From: Pseudomonas furukawaii
GTDB lineage: Bacteria; Pseudomonadota; Gammaproteobacteria; Pseudomonadales; Pseudomonadaceae
Length of the DNA stretch: 64,000 bases
Assembly: GCF_002355475.1 (NCBI RefSeq)
Contig: NZ_AP014862.1
Span: 1,736,001 to 1,800,000, forward strand
Direction of reading: 5' to 3'
The notes under the pieces: generated by a model
What the model saw: the letters and a program-made list of their open reading frames with translations, nothing else
Told to the model about the DNA's origin: nothing
Database searches by the model: none
Program-made: the position numbers and the translations under genes
In this document: positions 9,807-19,260 of the stretch, in pieces
Position numbering within the stretch: position 1 is the stretch's first letter
Layout: each line of letters begins with the position of its first letter

Positions 9807-10103
9807 ATGAAGCGCAAGAAATACAGTCCCGAGTTCAAGCGGGAAGCCATCGAGCTAGTTCGTCGTTCAGGGGCCAGCTGCCGACAGGTGGCCCTAGAGA
9901 TTGGTGTGGCTCCCAACCTGCTCACCCGCTGGGTTCGGGAGGCGCAACCAGGCACTGAGAAAGTCTTCCCTGGAACGGGAAGTCCGCGGGATGAGGAGCT
10001 TGCCCGTCTCAAGCGCGAGTTGGCCCGAGTAACCAAGGAACGTGATTTTTTAAGAGACGCGGCAGCGTACTTTGCCAAGGAGTCATCGAGCGGTACACGG
10101 TGA
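9807..10103 (+). CDS. IS3-family transposase OrfA
   Basis: A 98-residue helix-turn-helix protein, [20 protein letters not shown], with HTH helices around [15 protein letters not shown] and a C-terminal leucine-rich coiled-coil ([19 protein letters not shown]). It binds the element ends and is normally produced alone or as an OrfAB fusion. AAGGAG precedes the ATG at 9807. Its stop codon overlaps the OrfB start (GTGA, 10100-10103), so OrfB could be made by coupling or by the usual -1 frameshift. Confidence 0.92.
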   Translation: MKRKKYSPEFKREAIELVRRSGASCRQVALEIGVAPNLLTRWVREAQPGTEKVFPGTGSPRDEELARLKRELARVTKERDFLRDAAAYFAKESSSGTR

Positions 10104-10960
10104 TCCAGCGCTGCCGCAACGAGTACCCGGTACGATTGATGTGCCGTTGCCTGAAGGTTTCTGCCAGCGGCTATTACGCCTGGCAGGATCGTGAACCAAG
10201 TGCGCGAGCTCAGGAGAATGCGCGCTTGGTGAAGCGCATTCGGGAGATTCACGAGGACAGCCGGGGCGTGATTGGAGCGCCACGAATGCACGAGGATTTG
10301 CTCGACGAGGGCGAAGTCGTCAGCCTGAACCGAGTTGCTCGCCTGATGGCGGCTGAGCGAATTCAAGGCTGGCCACGCCGGAAACGACGTGGCTTCGGAA
10401 GAGCCGTCAGTGGCCGCCCAGCAGGCGTGAAAAACCTCCTGGAGCGCGATTTCACTGCACAGGAACCGGAGCGCAAGTGGGTCACGGACATCACGGAAAT
10501 AGCCACACTGGAAGGCAAACTCTTCCTGTGCGTAGTGCTCGACCTGTACAGCAAGCTGGTGATCGGTTGGTCGATGCATCACCGCCAGGATCGGCAAATG
10601 GTGATCCGAGCAGTGGAGATGGCAATCTGGCAGCGCCAGGGTGACTGGTCAGTGATCCTGCATTCGGATCGCGGCAGCCAATTCACCAGTGCTGACTACC
10701 AGCGCTTTCTGAATCGCAACACGCTGGTTTGCAGCATGAGTGCCGTCGGGCATTGCGGCGACAACGCTGCCTGTGAAGGCTTCTTCGGTCAGCTCAAACG
10801 GGAGCGGGTTGCCCATCAGTCGTATCGAACTCGCGATGAAGCACGAGCAGATCTATTCGATTACATCGAGCGGTTTCACAACCCGAGAATGCGTCGTAGA
10901 GTCGCCAGGCAAGATCTGAAGTTTTCAGCCCTTTTCAAACCGTCCGTGGAAATGGGGTAG
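10100..10960 (+). CDS. IS3-family transposase OrfB (DDE integrase)
   Basis: A 286-residue integrase-core protein. The DDE catalytic residues are visible in [18 protein letters not shown] and the acidic [12 protein letters not shown]. An HTH_21-like N-terminal region precedes the core ([21 protein letters not shown]). The start is a GTG overlapping the OrfA stop. The frame is open to the end, so this copy looks intact and probably active. The right inverted repeat overlaps the last codons. Confidence 0.93.
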   Translation: MIQRCRNEYPVRLMCRCLKVSASGYYAWQDREPSARAQENARLVKRIREIHEDSRGVIGAPRMHEDLLDEGEVVSLNRVARLMAAERIQGWPRRKRRGFGRAVSGRPAGVKNLLERDFTAQEPERKWVTDITEIATLEGKLFLCVVLDLYSKLVIGWSMHHRQDRQMVIRAVEMAIWQRQGDWSVILHSDRGSQFTSADYQRFLNRNTLVCSMSAVGHCGDNAACEGFFGQLKRERVAHQSYRTRDEARADLFDYIERFHNPRMRRRVARQDLKFSALFKPSVEMG

Positions 10961-10993
10961 AACCCGGACGACGTCCCAACATAGCGAGGCTCC

Positions 10994-11896
10994 ATGGAAC
11001 TGCATGACCTGGATTTAAACCTGCTGGTAGTATTCAACCAGTTGATGGTCGACAAGCGTGTCTCTATCGTCGCGCAAAGCCTAGGCCTAACCCAACCTGC
11101 CGTAAGCAACGCCCTGAAGCGCCTGCGCACCGCACTGCAGGACGAACTGTTCGTGCGTACCCACCAAGGCATGGAACCTACGCCCTATGCTGCACATTTA
11201 GCTGAGCCTATCGCCCATGCCATGCACAGTCTGCGCGAAGCGCTACATCACGAAGAGCGCTTCGATCCTTTAACCAGCGAGCGTACCTTCACCTTGGCCA
11301 TGACCGACATTGGTGAGATATATTTCATGCCGCGGTTAATAGATGCGCTCGCTCGTAAGGCCCCCCATTGCACAATCAGCACGGTACGCGGCAGCTCGGT
11401 GAGTTTGGGACAGTCGTTACAAGACGGTACAGTAGATTTGGCCGTAGGCCTGCTACCCAACCTACAGGCCGGCTTCTTACAGCGTCGGCTTCTTCATAAC
11501 CGCTACGTGTGCTTGTGCCGTAAGAACCACCCGGCCACCAGAGAGCCACTGACCTTGGAGCGCTTCTGTGCCTACAGCCATATACGTGTCATCGCCGCCA
11601 GCACTGGCCACGGCGAAGTAGATTCCCTTATGGCGCGAGCTGGCATCCGGCGGGACATTCGCCTAGAGGTTCCGCACTTCGTCGCCGTCGGCCATATCCT
11701 CCAGCATACGGAGCTACTCGCCACCGTACCTGAGCGCTTCGCTGACTGCTGTGTAGAGCCCTTCGGCTTGAATGTGCTGCCAATCCCCATCGACCTACCA
11801 GAAATCCCCATTAACATGTTCTGGCACGCAAAATATCACAAGGATTTAGCCAACATCTGGTTGCGACAACTGATGTTCGAGCTGTTTTCGGATTGA
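10994..11896 (+). CDS. nahR: LysR-type activator of salicylate genes
   Basis: A 300-residue regulator starting MELHDLDLNLLVVFNQLMVD, the exact length of NahR and near-identical to it from memory. The N-terminal winged HTH (GLTQPAVSNALKRLRTAL) and the salicylate-binding domain are intact. NahR binds upstream of nahG and nahA and activates them when salicylate is present; it also represses its own gene. Here an IS3 element sits 28 bp upstream of the ATG, cutting the gene from its native promoter. GAGG just before the ATG gives a ribosome site. Expression may now depend on read-through from the IS. Confidence 0.96.
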   Translation: MELHDLDLNLLVVFNQLMVDKRVSIVAQSLGLTQPAVSNALKRLRTALQDELFVRTHQGMEPTPYAAHLAEPIAHAMHSLREALHHEERFDPLTSERTFTLAMTDIGEIYFMPRLIDALARKAPHCTISTVRGSSVSLGQSLQDGTVDLAVGLLPNLQAGFLQRRLLHNRYVCLCRKNHPATREPLTLERFCAYSHIRVIAASTGHGEVDSLMARAGIRRDIRLEVPHFVAVGHILQHTELLATVPERFADCCVEPFGLNVLPIPIDLPEIPINMFWHAKYHKDLANIWLRQLMFELFSD

Positions 11897-11951
11897 GTGA
11901 CAATCCGGGGTGATCGATACGTAAGCGTACGCCGAACTCACCTTGCGTGAT

Positions 11952-12137
11952 TCAGGCAGGTACCCACTGATGCGGCAGCAGTTGGCCGATTTCACTGGCC
12001 CGCTGCATAGGCAGCCGTGTCAGCACGTCCTTGAGATAGGCATACGGATCATGTCCGTTCATGCGGGCCGACCGGATCAGGCTCATGATCGCCGCCGCTC
12101 GTTTGCCGCTGCGTAGCGGCCCGGCAAACAACCAGTT
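11952..12137 (-). pseudogene. IS66-family transposase (TnpC) 3' remnant
   Basis: Only the last 61 residues or so are left, from NWLFAGPLRSGKRAAA to LLPHQWVPA. This matches the conserved IS66 C-terminus (FAG.LR.G.RAA, then NGHDPYAYLKDVLTRLP). The catalytic DDE part is gone, so the gene is dead. It ends abruptly at about 12137, where a different IS terminus begins. It marks an older insertion next to nahR. Confidence 0.85.
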
Positions 12138-12140
12138 CGA

Positions 12141-12258
12141 TGGACTTGCCCCTACCAAACCGGACACCAACTCCCCGTTGATGCTACTGCCAAGCGCCTG
12201 AATTCCCTCGGCGAGCGATATTTCAAAGCGCTGTGCGGATGCTGCTCGTTGTAATGCT
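12141..12258 (-). pseudogene. IS3-family OrfB 3' remnant plus terminus
   Basis: Read on the minus strand in a frame different from the IS66 tail, the DNA encodes HYNEQHPHSALKYRSPREFR, the signature C-terminus of IS3-family OrfB proteins. After the stop comes an IS3-like end reading TGGACTTGCCCCTACC on the plus strand from 12141. The rest of the element is absent: it is cut at 12258 by the inverted repeat of the neighbouring IS3 element, and no continuation is seen on that element's other side. Confidence 0.65.
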
Positions 12259-12297
12259 TGAACCGCCCCGGGTTTCGCGGAGGCTATCGTATTTGAG

Positions 12298-13168
12298 TCA
12301 GGCGGCAACTGGGATTGCTGCCTGACTCTGTTCGTATAGTGCCTCAAACTCCGCTGGTGGCCTATTTCCAATCGGTTCCAGCAAGCGCTGTTGGTTGAAC
12401 CAGGTCACCCACTTCAGCGTTTCCCATTCCAGAGCCTCTACAGTTTTCCATGGCCCTTGCTTGTGGATCAACTCGGTCTTGTAGAGTCCGTTGATGGTCT
12501 CCGCCAAGGCGTTGTCGTAGCTGTCGCCGGTATTGCCAACCGACGGCTCGACGCCGGCTTGCGAGCCCCGGTCGCTATGATGAACCAGCCGGTGCGGCTC
12601 AGGCCGACAGCTGTGAAGTGCCTGTTCGAGCGCATCGAGGACAAACTCCGTGCGCATGTGCCGACTGACACGCCAGCCAACGATAAACCGGGAGTAGACA
12701 TCCACGATGAACGCGACGTAGGCAAACCCCTGCCAGGTTGAAACGAAGGTGAAATCGGCCACCCAGAGCTGGTTGGGGTGCTCAGCCGTGAACTGCCGCT
12801 TCACCAAGTCTCTGGGATTGGCATTGCTAGGGTCAGCGCGTGTGGTTTTCACGGCCTTGCCTCGTGTTACACCACGCAGCCCCATGTCCCGCATCAACCG
12901 CTCCACTGTGCAGCGCGCTACGGTCTGGCGTTCGCGGAGCATCTGACGCCAGATTTTTCGGGCACCATAGACCTCGTAGTTCTCTTGCCAGACACGACGA
13001 ATCTGCACGGTAAGCGCCTCGTCACGTATTGCGCGTGCTGATTGCCGTGATCGGTCGCGTAAGCGCGCAGCATGGCGTCGATAGGCCGATGGGGACACCT
13101 GCAGCACGCTGCACATTGGCTCGACCCCCAAAGGTTTTCCGGTGCTCGTCGATGAGTAGCCAGATCAC
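12298..13168 (-). pseudogene. IS3-family transposase OrfB, frameshifted and internally deleted
   Basis: OrfB should start with the GTG at 13168 (GTGA overlap with OrfA) and read [13 protein letters not shown], but the frame then shifts. A run of five C (plus strand, 13125-13129) is one base too long; with four, the reading continues smoothly into GVEPMCSVLQVSPSAY. Further on, HHSDRGSQ is joined directly to AGVEPSVG. Intact relatives have about 12 residues between these (around YLSIRYTERLAE), so about 36 bp are missing beside the second catalytic Asp. Both lesions argue that the transposase is dead. Confidence 0.8.
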
Positions 13169-13473
13169 TTCAAACGGCGGTCGAGCTCCGCCTGGGCGAA
13201 AAAAGCGCTGGCGACCTTGAGAATCTCGTTGGCCCGCTTGAGCTCGCGAATCTCGCGCTCCAGCTCTTTGATACGAGGATCTACCGACGGATTGGGTGTT
13301 GAGGGGGAAGATGCCTTGCGAATCCAGTTGCTCAAGGTCTGAGCGGTGCAACCGATCTTGCTGGATACCGCCTCAATGGCCGCCCACTGGGAAGCATGCG
13401 ACTCACGGACTTCATAGACCATCCGTACGGCACGCTCGCGGACTTCAGGGGAAAACTTCGGTGGCTTTGGCAT
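13165..13473 (-). CDS. IS3-family transposase OrfA
   Basis: A 102-residue protein, [20 protein letters not shown], with an HTH ([18 protein letters not shown]) and a C-terminal coiled-coil rich in Glu/Leu ([19 protein letters not shown]). It is typical of the IS3-family OrfA that recognises the inverted repeats. It is intact itself, but its OrfB partner is broken, so the element cannot move on its own. Confidence 0.9.
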   Translation of the reverse strand: MPKPPKFSPEVRERAVRMVYEVRESHASQWAAIEAVSSKIGCTAQTLSNWIRKASSPSTPNPSVDPRIKELEREIRELKRANEILKVASAFFAQAELDRRLK

Positions 13474-13526
13474 AGTGGCTCCAGTTTCTCAAAAGGTGGA
13501 GCCTCCGCGATAGCCGGGGCGGTTCA

Positions 13527-13777
13527 GATCAACATAAGCAGCCTCGACAAGGCCGCGACGTTAGCCCAGGTGGGTCAGTTTTACATCGGCCTTGACACAT
13601 GCAGCTGCATACTTTCCCCTCAATATTCATGCCGGCGATGATATCTATACAAATTCGCTTATTTACTTATATAACAGCCTTCTCTATTTTTCACCCAACG
13701 GCATCATTAATGGGAGCGTGGTCAGAGCGGGCTCTCACGCCACGGCATGAGACGTTGCAACTCACCGCCCCTGTTAA
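13527..13777. other. Gap between IS3 and IS5 elements with a possible IS terminus
   Basis: About 250 bp without a supported gene. 13560-13590 reads GGTGGGTCAGTTTTACATCG followed by GCC, which resembles an IS21-family end, but no istA/istB is present. The middle (13630-13720) is AT-rich and unlike its surroundings. TTAA at 13774-13777 is the left copy of the target duplication of the IS5 element that follows. Confidence 0.45.
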
Positions 13778-14503
13778 GGAAGCTCTGAACCATCGTCGAT
13801 GCCACGGTGATCAATGCGCCGAGTTCGACCAAGAACAAGGACGGCAAACGCGACCCGGAGATGCACCAGACCAAGAAGGGTAACCAATATTACTTCGGCA
13901 GTGCGACCTGAAAGTCGCATGGGTTTCTGTTCCGCAGGTTAACGCCCGACGGAACCGACTGTTCCACCACTCGTTCCCTACCCAGACAGGCGTGGCCGGT
14001 AACAGCCGGGTCTGAAGCTCTGGGGACAATGTAACCGCCGATATTTCGGTAGGTCGAACCGCGAGGCCAGACTGAATCTGCCAGCATCAAGGCGGAGAGG
14101 CGCTAGGGATGAACGGGTACGGCTAACACAAGTGAACCTCATATAAACGTCGTCATAATAGCCAAGCCAAAGATGCTGACAGGCTTGAACCAAAAGGTGT
14201 GCGGCCAGGCAGGGGCTCTTACCGATAGCCCCTCGTGGATGTGGTGCCGCCGGCGAAATCGAGGAGCCCGACCCGTTCGGAAATCCATGCGGAACAGGGT
14301 AAGCCCGTAGCGTTGCCGATTTCGGCAGGTGAGCTGTAAAGCAAGCTGTTGATGCTGCGGGTAAAGGAATGTGGAAAAAGCGAAGGTCACCCTGTAATGG
14401 GGTGAATACAGATTGAAACATCATCTGGCGCGAAAGCGAGCAGACTTCCACACGGTCTTCCATGGCGAGAAAACCTGATCAATCGTTGTACGGAGGAAAG
14501 CAG

Positions 14504-16009
14504 ATGGCAGTGCTCGCACCCAATGCGCAAGCAACGGCGAGCACTGGTGCGCCTTCGAACTTCATATCGGCCTGGCCCCAACACTGGAACCAGATCGAGT
14601 CGCAAGTGAAACGACTCCAGGTCCGTATCGCCAAGGCAACACGGGAAGGTAGGTGGGGCAAGGTGCAAGCCTTGCAGCGACTGCTGACTCGCTCGTTCAG
14701 CGGCAAAATGTTGGCCGTGAAACGAGTGACGGAAAACAGAGGCAAGAGAACACCGGGCGTTGATGGCAAGATCTGGTCGACTCCGGTGGCCAAATCGACG
14801 GGAGCACAAGCGTTACAGCATCGGGGCTATCGGCCCCAACCACTGCGACGCATCTACATACCCAAAAGCAATGGCAAGCAGCGTCCGCTGGGGATTCCAA
14901 CGATGCGGGATCGTGCGATGCAGGCGCTGTGGAAACTGGCACTTGAGCCGGTTGCCGAAACGCGTGCAGATCCCAACTCCTATGGATTTCGGTCGCAACG
15001 ATCCACCGCCGATGCAATCGCACATTGCTTCAATGCACTGGCGAAACGTGGTTCGGCGCATTGGGTACTTGAAGGTGACATTCGAGGCTGCTTCGACAAT
15101 ATCAGTCACGATTGGCTGCTCGCCAATGTGCCTATGGATAAGGTGGTTCTGCGCAAATGGCTTCGAGCGGGGTATGTCGATCAGGGAGCCTTGTTCGCAA
15201 CGGAGGCAGGAACCCCGCAAGGGGGGATCATCTCTCCGGTACTTGCGAATTGGACGCTGGATGGCCTGGAAGATGTCGTCCATGCAAGCGTGGCTTCGAC
15301 AGCGCGCAAGCGTAAGCCATTCAAGATACACGTCGTACGATATGCCGATGACTTCATCATCACAGGGGCCACGCAAGCTGTTCTGCAACATCAGGTTCGT
15401 CCTGCAATTGAGGCGTTCCTGAAACAGCGTGGACTGGAACTCTCTGATGAAAAGACTCAGATAACGCATATCTCACAAGGCTTCGATTTTCTGGGCCAGA
15501 ACGTACGCAAGTACGCCGGCAAGCTACTCATCACTCCGGCTCGCAAGAGTGTGAAGGCATTGCTGGATAAGGTGCGGGAAATCGCGAACGCAAACAAGAC
15601 GGCAACTCAAGCTAACTTGATCCTGACCTTGAACCCGGTGATCCGAGGGTGGACCATGTATCATCGCCATGTTGTCGCTGCCAAGCGTTTCGCATGGATC
15701 GACCATCAGATTTGGCAAGTGCTATGGCGCTGGGCAGTTCGTCGGCACGCCATGAAAAATGCCCATTGGGTAAAACAACGCTACTTTCGTGTCGTAGGTC
15801 AACGGCACTGGGTTTTTGCCACTCAGGAGAAAGCGCGCGGCTTGAGTCAACCCGCTTGGCTGTATGCCGCCGCCAGTGTTTCGATCGTGCGGCATATCAA
15901 AATATGCAGTGCAGCGAACCCGTTCGACCCGGCATGGACGTTTTACCTTGAGCGCCGAAGAGCGCATCGTCAGGTTGCCCAGTCTTACTCAGGCTGCTGG
16001 AAGGCTTGA
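14504..16009 (+). CDS. ltrA: Group II intron reverse transcriptase/maturase
   Basis: A 501-residue protein starting MAVLAPNAQATASTGAPSNF at 14504, with GGAGGAAA just upstream. RT blocks are clear: PKSNGKQRPLGIPTMRDRAMQ (block 1-2), YGFRSQRSTADAI, DIRGCFDNI (first catalytic Asp), GTPQGGIISPVLANWTL, and the YADD box in VRYADDFIITG. The maturase domain X follows (NPVIRGWTMYHRHVV). No C-terminal HNH endonuclease cysteines are visible, so mobility may rely on nicked or replicating DNA targets. It helps the intron splice and retrohome. Confidence 0.93.
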   Translation: MAVLAPNAQATASTGAPSNFISAWPQHWNQIESQVKRLQVRIAKATREGRWGKVQALQRLLTRSFSGKMLAVKRVTENRGKRTPGVDGKIWSTPVAKSTGAQALQHRGYRPQPLRRIYIPKSNGKQRPLGIPTMRDRAMQALWKLALEPVAETRADPNSYGFRSQRSTADAIAHCFNALAKRGSAHWVLEGDIRGCFDNISHDWLLANVPMDKVVLRKWLRAGYVDQGALFATEAGTPQGGIISPVLANWTLDGLEDVVHASVASTARKRKPFKIHVVRYADDFIITGATQAVLQHQVRPAIEAFLKQRGLELSDEKTQITHISQGFDFLGQNVRKYAGKLLITPARKSVKALLDKVREIANANKTATQANLILTLNPVIRGWTMYHRHVVAAKRFAWIDHQIWQVLWRWAVRRHAMKNAHWVKQRYFRVVGQRHWVFATQEKARGLSQPAWLYAAASVSIVRHIKICSAANPFDPAWTFYLERRRAHRQVAQSYSGCWKA

Positions 16010-16082
16010 GCCGTATGAGGGGTGACTCTCACGTACGGTTCTTAGGGGAGGCAGGGGTGGTAACACTCCTGCTTTACCCGAC
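16008..16082 (+). ncRNA. Group II intron domains V and VI
   Basis: Domain V is the 34-nt hairpin from GAGCCGTATG (16008) to ACGTACGGTTC (16041), the most conserved part of all group II introns. After it, 16042-16082 can fold into a second hairpin pairing GGCAGG/AGGGG with CCTGC/CTCCT, which would carry the branch-point A. The intron ends with AC at 16081-16082. These are the catalytic and branching parts of the ribozyme. Confidence 0.88.
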
Positions 16083-16810
16083 TGAAGGCCCACATCGGAG
16101 TGGATGATGAGTCGGGTCTGGTACACAGCGTAGTCGGTACGCCAGCCAACGTGGCGGATGTCACTCAGGTCGACAAGTTACTGCACGGCGACGAAAACGT
16201 CGTTTGCGCCGATGCCGGCTACACCGGCGTCGAAAAGCGCTCCGAACACGAAGGCCGGGCGGTGATCTGGCAGGTCGCGGCACGCCGCAGCACTTACAAG
16301 AAGCTTGGCAAGAGCAGCCCGCTCTACAAAGCCAAGCGCAAGGTCGAGAAGGCCAAGGCGCAGGTGCGGGCCAAGGTCGAGCACCCGTTTCGGGTGATCA
16401 AGCGCCAGTTTGGTTACATCAAAGTTCGCTTTCGAGGGCTGGTGAAGAACACGGCGCAGTTGGTGACGCTGTTCGCCCTGTCGAACCTGTGGATGGCGCG
16501 CCGACATTTACTGGCGAATACAGGAGAGGTGCGCCTGTAATGCGGGAAATGGCCGCCGCGAGGTGCTCGCGGCGGCTAAAAATCCAGAAAGAATGGATGA
16601 TTTGATCGTTTTTAGACGAATCGCCGTTTTTGAAATTGGCAGGGCTGAAGTCAGCCAGAAATACGTGACTACTTCAGACCATCCCTTAAGCCGCGGCACT
16701 CTGCTCGCGATGACGTCAAAAAAAAACGGGCACCCTGCGAAGCATAAGTAAGTGCCATTCAAATCTGTTCCATTTTCCTTTTAGGAGTGCCTCCCATACG
16801 TCTCATACAA

Positions 16811-16838
16811 AATAACCGCGAGCCATGTCGCGGTTATT
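16811..16838 (-). terminator. Intrinsic terminator of the bph operon/fadL transcript
   Basis: A perfect 10-bp stem, AATAACCGCG with CGCGGTTATT, and an 8-nt loop. On the minus strand it lies 15 bp after the stop of the FadL-type gene and is followed by TTTTG. It would end transcription of the biphenyl operon before the IS5 remnant. Confidence 0.75.
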
Positions 16839-16853
16839 CTGCCAGCTTTAGGG

Positions 16854-18227
16854 TCAGAAGCTGTGGGTATAGCCCAGACCGACAGTGTCCTGAGCATGCT
16901 CTACCCTTATTGGCGCGGAGGTATTAGGCAAACTGGAGTTATCCATCTTCTTCTTGAAGGAATGGTTCCAGGCAACATCCACCTTACTTGTTGGCGAGAA
17001 CTGATAAGAAAACCCCGCCGAGACAAACCTAGTCGTAATGGCGGGCATTACCGACAGCAAGGTCTCAGAGCGGAGTGCCTGAGTCACGAAACGGGTGCCA
17101 CCTCGCAGCGTCCACTTGCCAGTTTGGTAAGCGGCACCGAGCGACAGGGCGGTCTGATCCTTGAAATTTAGCGGCAACAGAATGTCGATATTGTCACCGG
17201 TATCCGCCACAAACCCGACATCGACGTCTTTCATGGCGTGCTTCCAGAATATCCGGGAGACGTCGGCAACAATCATCCATTGCGCATTGACCTGGTGGCT
17301 TATGCCAAGATTCAATTGCGCCGGCGTTTGAAAGTCACGTACGCTGATCCTGCCTCTGAGCGGAACCTGGCCGGCCAAGGCGTCGACTGCAGTCAGGGTT
17401 GCATCACCTTTCATGTCAGCTATATGACTCTCCATGGAATACGCGACACCCAGAACCGTATCTTTTGAGACCTTGTAGGTCAGCCCGATGCGCCCGCCAA
17501 TACCCCATGCATCAGCGCCGCTGGCCACTGGATGGTTCCTGGTAAAGCTTAAATGCGCACCGCGCAAGTCAGGCAAGCCTCCGAGAACGGGTACGAGGCT
17601 ACCGCTTGCCCGGCCCGATCCTATTAACGAACCAACCTGATCCGCACCCAGTAGTAGATCGAGGTTCAGGCCCTGCCACATCGCATCGAGACTTGCACCA
17701 ACTGTCAGCTTGTCATTGACTTCATAGCTCGCCGCAAAGGGAATGTTCAAGGTCATCAGCCGACTCGAGTTCTCGAGTCCAGTATCAAGGCCACCGGTAG
17801 CACGGGAAAGAAAACTGCTGTTTCCATACTCCGTTCCAACCCCGCCCTGCGGAAAGATGCCTGCGCCAAGCGTCAAGGAGCCGCTGTGATAGGTATATGC
17901 CATTTGGGGGACGGCATAGGGGCCGCGATTTTTGGAGTGATCCTCAGAGTCGGCAACCTCCCCTGTATCGAGGTTCTTGATTGCAAGGTCACCAAAAGTG
18001 ACATCCATGCCGAGATAGAACTGCGAACCCTCAGGCATTAGCGACAGTGTCGCCGGATTGGTCATCATGCCGGCAGCACCCACGTCAAATGCGGTTGCGG
18101 CACCACCCATCGCCCCCGACACCTGTCCAAACCCTACGAACCGAAATACGTCGGTGACCGCCAGTGCCGGCTGAGATGTGATTGCCAATACCCCCGCGGT
18201 GATCGGACCCATTAATCTGTGCTTCAT
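16854..18227 (-). CDS. FadL/TodX-family outer-membrane hydrocarbon channel
   Basis: A 457-residue protein with a signal peptide (MKHRLMGPITAGVLAITSQPALA) and then VFRFVGFGQVSGAMGGAATA, typical of the FadL/TodX N-terminal hatch with the conserved NPATLSL segment. The rest is beta-barrel-like with the C-terminal aromatic VGLGYTHSF. TodX, XylN and CymD relatives carry hydrophobic aromatics across the outer membrane. Placed directly after bphD and before a terminator, it probably imports biphenyl or related hydrocarbons. It may be the last gene of the bph transcript. Confidence 0.88.
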   Translation of the reverse strand: MKHRLMGPITAGVLAITSQPALAVTDVFRFVGFGQVSGAMGGAATAFDVGAAGMMTNPATLSLMPEGSQFYLGMDVTFGDLAIKNLDTGEVADSEDHSKNRGPYAVPQMAYTYHSGSLTLGAGIFPQGGVGTEYGNSSFLSRATGGLDTGLENSSRLMTLNIPFAASYEVNDKLTVGASLDAMWQGLNLDLLLGADQVGSLIGSGRASGSLVPVLGGLPDLRGAHLSFTRNHPVASGADAWGIGGRIGLTYKVSKDTVLGVAYSMESHIADMKGDATLTAVDALAGQVPLRGRISVRDFQTPAQLNLGISHQVNAQWMIVADVSRIFWKHAMKDVDVGFVADTGDNIDILLPLNFKDQTALSLGAAYQTGKWTLRGGTRFVTQALRSETLLSVMPAITTRFVSAGFSYQFSPTSKVDVAWNHSFKKKMDNSSLPNTSAPIRVEHAQDTVGLGYTHSF

Positions 18228-18329
18228 TGTTTTTATCCTCAGATATCAATAAGTCTTATAATTATTTAACGAACGAGCACTTCCATCTGCCCGCTCGTCA
18301 TCATTTATAGAAGAGGCAACGCTTTCTCC

Positions 18330-19193
<864 letters not shown>

Positions 19194-19260
19194 TCATCCT
19201 TTAAGTGAGTGGAGTGGAAACTGGTCAGGCGCAGCGCTTCATGCCGCGCCGGGTTTGAAA

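Larger units (their letters stand above)
9745..10965 (+). mobile_element. IS3-family insertion sequence between nahG and nahR
   Basis: A complete 1221-bp element. Its ends start with a perfect 12-bp inverted repeat, GGGTTCTACCCC at 9745-9756 and its complement at 10954-10965, and similarity continues to about 29 bp (inner CACGGAC shared). It is flanked by a 3-bp direct repeat GGA (9742-9744 and 10966-10968), as expected for IS3-family target duplication. It encodes OrfA and OrfB. The ends do not begin with the more common TG, so the subgroup is uncertain. It lies only 28 bp from the nahR start codon, transcribed in the same direction as nahR. Confidence 0.9.
12259..13526 (-). mobile_element. 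Second IS3-family element, inactivated
   Basis: A 1268-bp element bounded by imperfect inverted repeats of about 27 bp: TGAACCGCCCCGG at 12259 and its complement at the right end (13526). It carries OrfA (intact) and OrfB (frameshifted and internally deleted). No target duplication is visible: the three bases before the left end are GCT and those after the right end GAT. Neighbouring DNA was therefore probably rearranged or deleted after insertion. Confidence 0.85.
13901..16082 (+). mobile_element. Group II intron (retroelement) inside IS5 transposase
   Basis: The 5' boundary GTGCGACC at 13901 fits the bacterial group II consensus GUGYG. The 3' end ...CCCGAC at 16082 ends in AY. A domain V hairpin is at 16008-16041, followed by a domain VI-like hairpin. 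An intron-encoded reverse transcriptase/maturase lies inside (14504-16009). The exon junction is fixed by the restored transposase frame. The 600 bp between 13901 and the ORF would hold domains I-IV of the ribozyme. It appears full length and could be splicing-competent. Confidence 0.92.
13787..16540 (+). pseudogene. IS5-family transposase, 5' truncated and intron-split
   Basis: Exon 1 (to 13900) encodes [20 protein letters not shown] and on to GNQYYFG. Exon 2 (from 16083) continues MKAHIGVDDESGLVHSVVGT and runs to LLANTGEVRL at 16540. Removing 13901-16082 restores one frame across the junction (TTCGGCA|TGAAGGCC gives F-G-M-K-A). The N-terminal part of the DDE transposase, normally well over 100 residues, is absent, and a stop lies in frame just upstream of the first remaining codons. 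The protein cannot be active even after splicing. Confidence 0.85.
13778..16685 (+). mobile_element. Truncated IS5-family element hosting a group II intron
   Basis: The left end GGAAGCTCTGAA (13778-13789) and right end TTCAGACCATCCC (16673-16685) form imperfect inverted repeats. Both are flanked by TTAA (13774-13777, 16686-16689), a YTAR-type target duplication of the IS5 family. Directly after the left repeat the DNA jumps into the middle of the transposase gene, so the N-terminal half has been deleted. A 2182-bp group II intron interrupts the rest at 13901. Without the intron the remaining IS is about 730 bp. Confidence 0.82.

Noticed and set aside
13555-13590. IS21-family end
   Set aside because: The sequence GGTGGGTCAGTTTTACATCG resembles such an end, but no istA/istB remnant or paired terminus is visible, so it is mentioned only in the gap entry.
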